Source of the DNA: Clostridia bacterium
GTDB taxonomy: Bacteria; Bacillota; Clostridia; Oscillospirales; CAG-272
Reading direction: 5' to 3'
Length of the DNA stretch: 6,394 nucleotides
Assembly: GCA_017453085.1 (NCBI GenBank)
Contig: JAFTKV010000283.1
Location: 1-6,394, forward strand
Below, one piece after another: positions 1 to 5,021 of the stretch (positions within the stretch are counted from its first letter, which is position 1; each line of letters begins with the position of its first letter). A model generated the notes under the pieces. That model was not told the origin of the DNA. It searched no databases and saw nothing but the letters and a program-made list of their open reading frames with translations. The translations under genes and the position numbers were made by a program.

Positions 1-136
1 CCTCACCCTGCCCCTGTGGGCGGGCGACCGCATCTTCCTGCAGGAGCTGCTGGACGATGCTCCCTTCTTTACCTTAAAACTCCAATACAACGGCGAGCTC
101 CTCACCGAGTCGGTGCTGGATACGTCTCCGCTGTAA
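1..136 (+). CDS. NUDIX hydrolase (MutT-like), C-terminal fragment
   Basis: This is the last 44 codons of a gene that begins before the window. It reads in the frame starting at base 2 and stops at TAA 134-136. The visible piece (LPLWAGDRIFLQELL, then DDAPFFTLKLQYNGELL) matches my recollection of the C-terminal end of clostridial 8-oxo-dGTP diphosphatase/MutT-like NUDIX proteins, where a W-x-GD-x-IF-L stretch and a PFF-x-x-K-x-x-Y-x-G stretch follow the catalytic domain. The NUDIX box itself lies outside the window, so activity cannot be judged. Such enzymes remove oxidised nucleotides from the cytoplasmic pool. The stop lies 21 bases before the GH130 start, with no terminator or promoter between them, so the two genes are probably co-transcribed. 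Identification rests on the tail only. Confidence 0.6.
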   Translation, partial: LTLPLWAGDRIFLQELLDDAPFFTLKLQYNGELLTESVLDTSPL

Positions 137-157
137 AACACGAAAGGATTTTTATAA

Positions 158-1144
158 ATGAGCAAGATTATCGGAAATTCTCTGCCGAACATTCCCTGGC
201 AGAACAAGCCCAAGGGCTGCGAGGAGCCGGTTTGGCGCTACTCGGAAAACCCCATCATCGGGCGGCATCATTTCTTCAAGGCAAACAGCATCTTCAACAG
301 CGCGGTCGTTCCCTTCAAGGACGGCTTTGCAGGCGTCTTCCGCTGCGACGACAAGGCAGTGCGGATGAACCTCTTCGTAGGCTTCTCCAAGGACGGCATC
401 CACTGGGACATCTCCGACACCCCCATCCGGATGGAGGGCGAGGCAGACGTGACCCGCTTCGAATACCGCTATGATCCCCGTGTGATCTTCATTGAGGATC
501 GCTACTACATCACCTGGTGCAACGGCTATCACGGCCCCACCATCGGCATTGCCTACACCTTCGACTTTGAGAAGTTCTATCAGCTGGAGAACGCTTTCCT
601 GCCCTACAACCGCAACGGCGTCCTCTTCCCCCGCAAGATCGGCGGCAAGTATATGATGCTCTCCCGTCCCAGCGACACCGGTCACACCCCATTCGGCGAC
701 ATCTTCCTCTCTGAGTCTCCCGATCTGACCTACTGGGGTCGCCATAGACACGTGTTCGGTCCCGCTCCCTTCGATCAGTCTGCCTGGCAGTGCACCAAGA
801 CCGGCGCAGGCCCCTGCCCCATCGAGACCGACGAGGGCTGGCTGCTGATCTATCACGGCGTGATCACCACCTGCAACGGCTACGTCTACCGTATGGGTGC
901 GGCCATCCTGGACATCGACGAGCCTTGGAAGGTGAAGTATCGCACCCGGTTCTACATTCTGGGTCCCGAGATGCCCTACGAGCAGAATGGCGACGTGCCC
1001 AACGTCACCTTCCCCTGCGCGGCGCTCACCGATGCCGACACCGGCAGGATCGCCATCTACTACGGCTGTGCCGACACGGTTACCGGTCTGGCATTCACCA
1101 CCGTGGACGAGCTGATGGCGTACACCAAGAAATACAGCTTTTGA
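158..1144 (+). CDS. GH130 family beta-1,4-mannoside (mannooligosaccharide) phosphorylase
   Basis: This complete 328-residue cytoplasmic protein has no signal peptide or membrane segment. It is a five-bladed beta-propeller of family GH130, whose members phosphorolyse beta-1,4-mannosidic bonds to release alpha-mannose 1-phosphate. The family signature YDPR is at residues 105-108, and Asp106 is the expected proton donor. Candidate phosphate/sugar-binding residues typical of the family are Arg152 and Asn153 (NRNG), Arg170 (LSRPSD), Lys214 (CTKTGAGP) and His233 (IYHG). The late motif DVPNVTFPCA (279-288) is also characteristic. The length of about 330 residues fits GH130_2 (mannooligosaccharide phosphorylases) better than the longer GH130_1 mannosylglucose phosphorylases; substrate assignment is inference. 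The start is supported by AAAGGA at 143-148, 9 bases before the ATG. The gene follows a NUDIX gene closely and is closed by a terminator. No mannan transporter or mannanase is in view, so its pathway partners lie elsewhere. Confidence 0.92.
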   Translation: MSKIIGNSLPNIPWQNKPKGCEEPVWRYSENPIIGRHHFFKANSIFNSAVVPFKDGFAGVFRCDDKAVRMNLFVGFSKDGIHWDISDTPIRMEGEADVTRFEYRYDPRVIFIEDRYYITWCNGYHGPTIGIAYTFDFEKFYQLENAFLPYNRNGVLFPRKIGGKYMMLSRPSDTGHTPFGDIFLSESPDLTYWGRHRHVFGPAPFDQSAWQCTKTGAGPCPIETDEGWLLIYHGVITTCNGYVYRMGAAILDIDEPWKVKYRTRFYILGPEMPYEQNGDVPNVTFPCAALTDADTGRIAIYYGCADTVTGLAFTTVDELMAYTKKYSF

Positions 1145-1149
1145 ATCTC

Positions 1150-1187
1150 AACCGACTATGCCTTCCCGCATAGTCGGTTTTCTTTGT
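1150..1187 (+). terminator. Rho-independent terminator after the GH130 gene
   Basis: The arms AACCGACTATGC (1150-1161) and GCATAGTCGGTT (1168-1179) form a perfect 12-bp stem with a 6-base loop. They are followed by a T-rich tract (TTTTCTTT, 1178-1185). It begins 6 bases after the GH130 stop and separates that unit from the next promoter. Confidence 0.9.
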
Positions 1188-1191
1188 TGGT

Positions 1192-1225
1192 ATTGCACAA
1201 ATTTTATCGTCTATTTTTGTACAAT
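1192..1225. promoter_or_regulatory. Imperfect inverted repeat upstream of the HPr-like gene promoter
   Basis: ATTGCACAAA (1192-1201) and TTTGTACAAT (1216-1225) pair at 9 of 10 positions around a 14-base AT-rich spacer. The site lies between the GH130 terminator and the next -35 box, about 41 bases upstream of it. The arrangement suits a dimeric DNA-binding regulator, but I cannot match it to a known consensus, and the local AT richness makes chance possible. Confidence 0.3.
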
Positions 1226-1266
1226 AACGCCAAATTGGAGATTGTAAAAAACTTTTCCAAAACCCA

Positions 1267-1294
1267 TTGACAAATCAAAAAAGATGGCTATAAT
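1267..1294 (+). promoter_or_regulatory. Sigma-A type promoter of the HPr-like gene
   Basis: A perfect -35 box TTGACA (1267-1272) and a perfect -10 box TATAAT (1289-1294) are separated by 16 bases. Transcription should begin near 1301-1303, giving a leader of about 90 nucleotides. With a terminator on each side, this defines a one-gene transcription unit. Confidence 0.85.
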
Positions 1295-1327
1295 ATGGGT
1301 GCAAAGGAAAATTACAATTTTCTGAGC

Positions 1328-1365
1328 GTGCGACGGAATTTTCAAACTATACTATACCGTCGTGC
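1328..1365 (+). promoter_or_regulatory. Leader hairpin in the 5' UTR of the HPr-like gene
   Basis: CGACGG (1331-1336) pairs perfectly with CCGTCG (1357-1362). Two G-U pairs and one G-C pair extend it to nine pairs (1328-1336 with 1357-1365), closing a 20-base AT-rich loop. The hairpin ends about 16 bases before the ribosome binding site. It could protect the message 5' end or influence translation. It has no T-tract, so it is not a terminator, and I recognise no riboswitch class. Confidence 0.45.
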
Positions 1366-1380
1366 AATGCTATCCTTGAA

Positions 1381-1387
1381 TGGAGGA
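1381..1387 (+). promoter_or_regulatory. Ribosome binding site that sets the HPr-like start
   Basis: TGGAGGA is a strong Shine-Dalgarno sequence that itself overlaps an in-frame ATG at 1380. That ATG is therefore unlikely to be used. The tandem ATGs at 1392 and 1395 lie 5 and 8 bases after the GGAGG core and are the credible starts. Confidence 0.8.
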
Positions 1388-1391
1388 ATCA

Positions 1392-1631
1392 ATGATGATC
1401 TGCAATCACAAATATCTGTACAAAATCAATCTGGAAACCGGTGCAGACGTAGCCCGCTTCAACCGCATCTGCTCTCATATGGAAGGCAAGGTCATGCTGG
1501 TCAGCGGTGACAAACGCCTCAACGCCAAGAGCTTTCTGGGCGTGCATCTGGCAAGAATGGCTTGGGACGAAATCTTCGTCGAAAGCGACAACGATTGCTA
1601 CTTCGAGCTGCGCGATTTCATGGCTGAATAA
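1392..1631 (+). CDS. HPr-like protein lacking the active-site histidine (Crh-like)
   Basis: A small cytoplasmic protein of 79 residues (78 if the second ATG is used). From V34 to S47 (KVMLVSGDKRLNAKSFLGV) it follows the HPr (PF00381) beta-strand and Ser46 region: Asn, Lys, Ser, Gly and Val fall at the positions of N43, K45, S46, G49 and V50 of Bacillus subtilis HPr, with exact numbering if translation begins at 1395. The N-terminal half (INLETGADVARFNRICS) lacks the GxHARP motif, so there is no His15 equivalent and PTS phosphotransfer is not expected. Retention of the Ser motif resembles Crh, which is phosphorylated by HPr kinase and works with CcpA in carbon catabolite control. It also resembles degenerate HPr-family proteins common in clostridia. 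The gene has its own promoter, leader and terminator. Membership of the HPr fold is fairly sure; a regulatory role is inference, and phosphorylation is untested. Confidence 0.75.
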   Translation: MMICNHKYLYKINLETGADVARFNRICSHMEGKVMLVSGDKRLNAKSFLGVHLARMAWDEIFVESDNDCYFELRDFMAE

Positions 1632-1655
1632 GCCGGCTCACCCCTTCGATTACTG

Positions 1656-1691
1656 CAGAGACTATCCAACAGATAGTCTCTGTTTTTGATT
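1656..1691 (+). terminator. Rho-independent terminator after the HPr-like gene
   Basis: CAGAGACTATC (1656-1666) and GATAGTCTCTG (1672-1682) form a perfect 11-bp stem with a 5-base loop (CAACA). TTTTT at 1683-1687 and further T residues follow. It lies 24 bases beyond the stop codon. Confidence 0.92.
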
Positions 1692-1714
1692 TTGGATATG
1701 CTTTTTCAATATTT

Positions 1715-1733
1715 GAGAATGATAATTATTCCT
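1715..1733. promoter_or_regulatory. Fur-box-like palindrome upstream of pflB
   Basis: GAGAATGATAATTATTCCT agrees with the classic 19-base Fur box (GATAATGATAATCATTATC) at 14 of 19 positions. It contains a near-perfect 15-base palindrome at 1717-1731. It sits about 45 bases upstream of the pflB -35 box and just after the preceding terminator. Iron control of PFL would be plausible because PflA needs an iron-sulfur cluster. The surrounding DNA is very AT rich, so this remains a candidate site only. Confidence 0.35.
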
Positions 1734-1744
1734 AAATATGAATA

Positions 1745-1757
1745 ATTTGTAACAAAT
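1745..1757. promoter_or_regulatory. Perfect 6-1-6 palindrome upstream of the pflB promoter
   Basis: ATTTGT-A-ACAAAT is a perfect dyad 21 bases upstream of the -35 box, next to an A-tract (1754-1765) that could act as an UP element. The half-sites vaguely recall Rex sites (TTGTTAA, four bases, TTAACAA) but the spacing is wrong. The regulator is unknown. Confidence 0.3.
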
Positions 1758-1778
1758 AAAAAAAATGCGTCAATTTGC

Positions 1779-1807
1779 TTGACAAATCATATGATTCGTG
1801 TTATACT
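1779..1807 (+). promoter_or_regulatory. Sigma-A type promoter of pflBA with a palindrome in its spacer
   Basis: A perfect -35 box TTGACA (1779-1784) and a -10 box TATACT (1802-1807) are separated by the optimal 17 bases. Transcription should start near 1814-1816. The spacer contains a perfect 12-base palindrome, AATCATATGATT (1785-1796). A repressor bound there would block RNA polymerase. An AT-rich stretch directly upstream would suit high expression. Confidence 0.85.
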
Positions 1808-1813
1808 GTACCT

Positions 1814-1932
1814 GCAAAAGAAGAGGCAAAATGGGCTCACCGCGGTTATAAAGAACACGGCGGGTCTGCCGAATCTAATATTACCGAAGGACTGTATGAA
1901 GACAGCCCCCGGAAAAAAAGGAGAATGAAATT
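1814..1932 (+). promoter_or_regulatory. pflB leader (5' UTR) with two possible short reading frames
   Basis: About 118 nucleotides separate the predicted start of transcription from pflB. Small hairpins are possible: CGGC/GCCG at 1858-1871 and CTGT/ACAG at 1892-1905. Two tiny ORFs carry plausible binding sites. MGSPRL (1831-1851) follows AAGAGG. MKTAPGKKGE (1896-1928) follows GAAGGA at 1886-1891 and ends 4 bases before pflB, running through its Shine-Dalgarno (AAGGAG, 1918-1923). I see no known riboswitch; the conserved CCGCCTGGGCA of the ZTP/pfl riboswitch is absent. Confidence 0.4.
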
Positions 1933-4185
1933 ATGGCAGCATTCGAACAGTGGAAAGGTTTTAAGGGTATCATCTGGAAAGATGAAGTAGATACCCGCGA
2001 CTTTATCCAGAAGAACTACACCCCCTACGACGGCGACCATTCCTTCCTGGTTGGCCCTACCGAAGCAACCAATAAACTCTGGGGTGCCCTCCAGGCACTG
2101 CAGAAGGAAGAACGCGCTAAAGGCGGCGTTCTCGACATGGATACCGATATCGTATCCACCATCACCTCCCATGCTCCCGGCTACATCAGCGAAGAGCTGA
2201 AGGACCTGGAAAAGGTTGTTGGTCTGCAGACCGACAAGCCCCTGAAGCGTGCGTTCATGCCCTTCGGCGGCATCAAGATGGCTGAGGAGTCCTGCACCAC
2301 CAACGGCTATACTCCCTCCCCCGAGCTCCACAAGATCTTTACCGAGTATCACAAGACCCACAACCAGGGCGTATTTGATGCTTACACCCCCGAGATCCGT
2401 GCTGCCCGTAAGCACAAGATCATCACCGGTCTGCCCGACACCTACGGCCGCGGCCGTATCGTTGGCGACTACCGCCGTGTTGCTCTGTACGGTATCGACT
2501 TCCTGATGCAGAAGAAGTTCGAGGACTACAACAACTGCGGTAACGGCACCATGACCGATGACATCATCCGTCAGCGCGAAGAGATCACCATGCAGTACAA
2601 CGCCCTCAAGCAGATGAAGGTGATGGCTGCATCCTACGGCTTCGATATCTCCAAGCCTGCTGCAAACGCAAGAGAAGCTGCTCAGTGGCTGTACTTCGGC
2701 TACCTGGCTGCAATCAAGACTCAGAACGGCGCTGCAATGTCCGTAGGCCGTGTTTCCACCTTCCTGGATATCTACATTAAGAGAGATATGGACGCAGGCA
2801 TCCTGACCGAGTCCGAGGCACAGGAGATCATCGACCACTTCACCATGAAGTGCCGTATGGTTAAGTTCGCTCGTATCCCCTCCTACAACCAGCTCTTCTC
2901 CGGCGACCCCGTATGGGCTACCCTGGAGGTTGGCGGTATGGACGTAAACGGCCGTTCCATGGTTACCAAGACCGACTACCGTTTCCTCCACACTCTGGAG
3001 AACATGGGCCCCTCCCCCGAGCCTAACATGACCGTTCTCTACTCCGCTCGTCTGCCTGAGAACTTCAGAAAGTACGCTGCTTACATCTCCATCGAGACCA
3101 GCTCCGTCCAGTACGAAAACGACGACGTTATGCGTCCTATCTGGGGCGATGACTACTCCATCTGCTGCTGCGTATCCGCTACGCAGACCGGCAAGGAGAT
3201 CCAGTTCTTCGGCGCACGCGCTAACCTGGCTAAGTGTCTGCTCTACGCGATCAACGGCGGCGTAGACGAAAAGGCTCGCGTTCAGGTAGGACCCGCTTAC
3301 GCTCCTATCACCTCCGAGTATCTGGATTACGACGAAGTAATGAAGAAGTACGACGTGATGATGGAATGGCTGGCAGGTCTGTACGTTAACACCCTGAACC
3401 TGATCCACTATATGCACGACAAGTACTACTATGAGGCAGCCGAGATGGCACTCATCGACACCGACGTTCGCCGCACCTTCGCAACCGGTATCGCAGGCTT
3501 CTCTCATGTAGTTGACTCCCTGTCCGCTATCAAGTACGCCAAGGTCAAGTGCGTACGCGACGAGACCGGTCTGGTAGTAGACTACATCGTTGAAGGCGAT
3601 TTCCCCAAGTACGGTAATGATGACGACCGCGCAGACGATATCGCAGTATGGCTGCTGAAGACCTTCATCACTAAGATCAAGAAGCATCACACCTACCGCG
3701 ACTCCGAGCCTACCACCTCTATCCTGACCATTACCTCTAACGTAGTATACGGTAAGGCTACCGGTTCTCTGCCCGACGGCAGAAAGGCAGGCGAGCCCCT
3801 GTCTCCCGGTGCGAACCCCAGCTACGGCGCTGAAACCAGCGGTCTGCTGGCATCTCTGAACTCTGTTGCGAAGCTGCCCTACCACCACGCACTGGACGGC
3901 ATCTCCAACACCCAGACGATGAACCCCGATGCTCTCGGCCACAACCTGGAAGAGCGCATCGCTAACCTGGTAAACGTTCTGGACGGTTACTTCTCTCAGG
4001 GCTCTCATCACCTGAACGTAAACGTCTTCGGTACCGACAAGCTGATCGATGCTATGGAGCATCCCGAGAAGGAAGAGTACGCTAACTTCACCATCCGTGT
4101 ATCCGGATATGCAGTTAAGTTCATCGACCTGACCCGTGAGCAGCAGCTGGACGTTATCGCCAGAACCTGCCATGAGTTCCTGTAA
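1933..4185 (+). CDS. pflB: Pyruvate formate-lyase (formate C-acetyltransferase)
   Basis: This cytoplasmic glycyl radical enzyme of 750 residues (E. coli PflB has 759) converts pyruvate and CoA to acetyl-CoA and formate without using NAD+. The N terminus carries the PFL motif RDFIQKNYTPYDGD, and the conserved GLPDTYGRGR begins near residue 166. The catalytic cysteine pair is Cys412-Cys413 (E. coli 418-419), and the motif FFGARANLAK places Arg429 at the E. coli Arg435 position. The radical loop RVSGYAV lies near the C terminus, with Gly725 equivalent to Gly734. The Cys-Cys pair separates true PFL from other glycyl radical enzymes such as diol dehydratases or choline lyase. An extra Cys411 makes a triple Cys where E. 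coli has Ala. AAGGAG at 1918-1923, 9 bases upstream, supports the ATG. Codon use is very biased: no TTA, CTA or TCA codon occurs, as expected of an abundant protein. It overlaps pflA by 14 bases. Confidence 0.98.
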   Translation: MAAFEQWKGFKGIIWKDEVDTRDFIQKNYTPYDGDHSFLVGPTEATNKLWGALQALQKEERAKGGVLDMDTDIVSTITSHAPGYISEELKDLEKVVGLQTDKPLKRAFMPFGGIKMAEESCTTNGYTPSPELHKIFTEYHKTHNQGVFDAYTPEIRAARKHKIITGLPDTYGRGRIVGDYRRVALYGIDFLMQKKFEDYNNCGNGTMTDDIIRQREEITMQYNALKQMKVMAASYGFDISKPAANAREAAQWLYFGYLAAIKTQNGAAMSVGRVSTFLDIYIKRDMDAGILTESEAQEIIDHFTMKCRMVKFARIPSYNQLFSGDPVWATLEVGGMDVNGRSMVTKTDYRFLHTLENMGPSPEPNMTVLYSARLPENFRKYAAYISIETSSVQYENDDVMRPIWGDDYSICCCVSATQTGKEIQFFGARANLAKCLLYAINGGVDEKARVQVGPAYAPITSEYLDYDEVMKKYDVMMEWLAGLYVNTLNLIHYMHDKYYYEAAEMALIDTDVRRTFATGIAGFSHVVDSLSAIKYAKVKCVRDETGLVVDYIVEGDFPKYGNDDDRADDIAVWLLKTFITKIKKHHTYRDSEPTTSILTITSNVVYGKATGSLPDGRKAGEPLSPGANPSYGAETSGLLASLNSVAKLPYHHALDGISNTQTMNPDALGHNLEERIANLVNVLDGYFSQGSHHLNVNVFGTDKLIDAMEHPEKEEYANFTIRVSGYAVKFIDLTREQQLDVIARTCHEFL

Positions 4186-4936
4186 CTCCACTCCCGGCTT
4201 CGTCCACTCGACCGAAACTTTCGGTCTTGTGGACGGACCGGGTGTCCGTTTTATCGTCTTTTTGCAGGGCTGCCCCATGCGCTGCCGCTACTGTCACAAT
4301 CCCGACACCTGGGCAGTACATACGGGCAAGACCTATGAGGCAGAGGAGCTGCTGACCCGTGCGCTCCGCTACCGCACCTATTGGAAGGAAGACGGCGGCA
4401 TCACCGTATCGGGCGGCGAGCCAATGATGCAGGTGGATTTCGTCGCTACCCTGCTGAAAGCTGCCAAGGCCGAGGGCGTGAACACCGCTATGGACACCTC
4501 GGGCATCGTATTCACCAAAGCCGAGCCTGCCTTCTCCAAGATCCGTGAGATGCTGTCCTTTGTGGATCTGGTGCTGCTGGATCTCAAGCACATTGACGAC
4601 GAGGCGCACCGCGAGCTGACCGGTCACTCCAACGCCGCCGTGCTGGACTTTGCCCGCTATCTTAGCGAGATCGGCAAGCCGGTTTGGATCCGCCACGTGC
4701 TGGTTCCCGGCGTCAACGATGACGACGAGTCGCTGACCAAGCTGGACGAGTTCATCGCTTCCCTTTCCAACGTACAGCGGGTAGAGGTGCTCCCCTACCA
4801 CACGCTGGGCATTGCCAAGTGGGAAAAGCTGGGCATCCCCTACACGCTGGAGGGCGTCAAGCCCCCCGATGCCGAGAGCATTGCCCGTGCCAACGAGCTG
4901 CTCCATACAGAGAGCTACGATGGCTATTTGAAATAA
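4172..4936 (+). CDS. pflA: Pyruvate formate-lyase-activating enzyme (radical SAM)
   Basis: A 254-residue radical SAM enzyme that uses a [4Fe-4S] cluster and S-adenosylmethionine to abstract a hydrogen from PflB Gly725, making the active glycyl radical. The cluster-binding CxxxCxxC is Cys34, Cys38 and Cys41 (GCPMRCRYCHNP). The SAM-binding motif SGGEP is at 80-84, DTSG at 108-111 and DLKH at 137-140, all typical of PflA. TFGLVDGPGVRF (16-27) matches the usual PflA N terminus. I chose the ATG at 4172 because it gives the family's normal length and N terminus. An upstream in-frame ATG at 4136 would add 12 residues read from inside pflB. No clear Shine-Dalgarno precedes 4172, and the 14-base overlap with pflB suggests translational coupling, which would keep the activase below its substrate in amount. 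The gene is followed directly by a strong terminator. Confidence 0.97.
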   Translation: MSSCNSTPGFVHSTETFGLVDGPGVRFIVFLQGCPMRCRYCHNPDTWAVHTGKTYEAEELLTRALRYRTYWKEDGGITVSGGEPMMQVDFVATLLKAAKAEGVNTAMDTSGIVFTKAEPAFSKIREMLSFVDLVLLDLKHIDDEAHRELTGHSNAAVLDFARYLSEIGKPVWIRHVLVPGVNDDDESLTKLDEFIASLSNVQRVEVLPYHTLGIAKWEKLGIPYTLEGVKPPDAESIARANELLHTESYDGYLK

Positions 4937-4938
4937 GC

Positions 4939-4976
4939 AAAAATCCGCAGGGAGATCATCTCCTTGCGGATTTTTT
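4939..4976 (+). terminator. Rho-independent terminator of pflBA
   Basis: The arm from 4939 to 4955 (AAAAATCCGCAGGGAGA) pairs with 4959-4975 (TCTCCTTGCGGATTTTT) with a single G-U pair, a 3-base loop and a T-tract at 4971-4976. It begins 3 bases after the pflA stop. The A-tract on its left gives a T-tract on the other strand, so it could also stop leftward transcription. Confidence 0.95.
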
Positions 4977-4984
4977 GTATGAAA

Positions 4985-5018
4985 AAAACCTGCTGAACGC
5001 ATTCGTTCAGCAGGTTTT
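4985..5018 (-). terminator. Rho-independent terminator of the leftward unit
   Basis: Positions 4985-4999 and 5004-5018 form a perfect 15-bp stem (core CCTGCTGAACG / CGTTCAGCAGG) with a 4-base loop. Read leftward it is followed by a run of T (complement of the A run at 4982-4988). It starts 4 bases after the stop of the gene ending at 5022 and stands back to back with the pflA terminator. Confidence 0.92.
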
Positions 5019-5021
5019 CGT

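Noticed and set aside
152..856. A 234-codon open frame on the - strand inside the GH130 gene
   Set aside because: It is in the mirrored register of a clear GH130 coding frame and has no family resemblance or ribosome binding site.
1295..1510. A 71-codon + strand frame starting right at the predicted transcription start
   Set aside because: It overlaps the HPr-like gene in another frame, has no ribosome binding site on the transcript and no recognisable content.
1150..1682. The two terminators at 1150-1179 and 1656-1682 as copies of one repeat
   Set aside because: They share only a short GACTAT/ATAGTC core; the rest of stems and loops differ, so a common repeat element is not supported.
1745..1757. 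Rex (NADH-sensing) operator
   Set aside because: The half-sites are separated by one base, whereas Rex sites need TTGTTAA and TTAACAA about four bases apart; kept only as an unidentified palindrome.
1814..1932. ZTP (pfl motif) or tetrahydrofolate riboswitch in the pflB leader
   Set aside because: The conserved ZTP element CCGCCTGGGCA and the expected pseudoknot partners are not present, and the THF riboswitch core is also absent.
1846..4278. An 810-codon open frame on the - strand covering pflB
   Set aside because: It is codon-on-codon antisense to the highly biased pflB gene, has no recognisable domain, and is explained by the absence of TTA, CTA and TCA codons in pflB.
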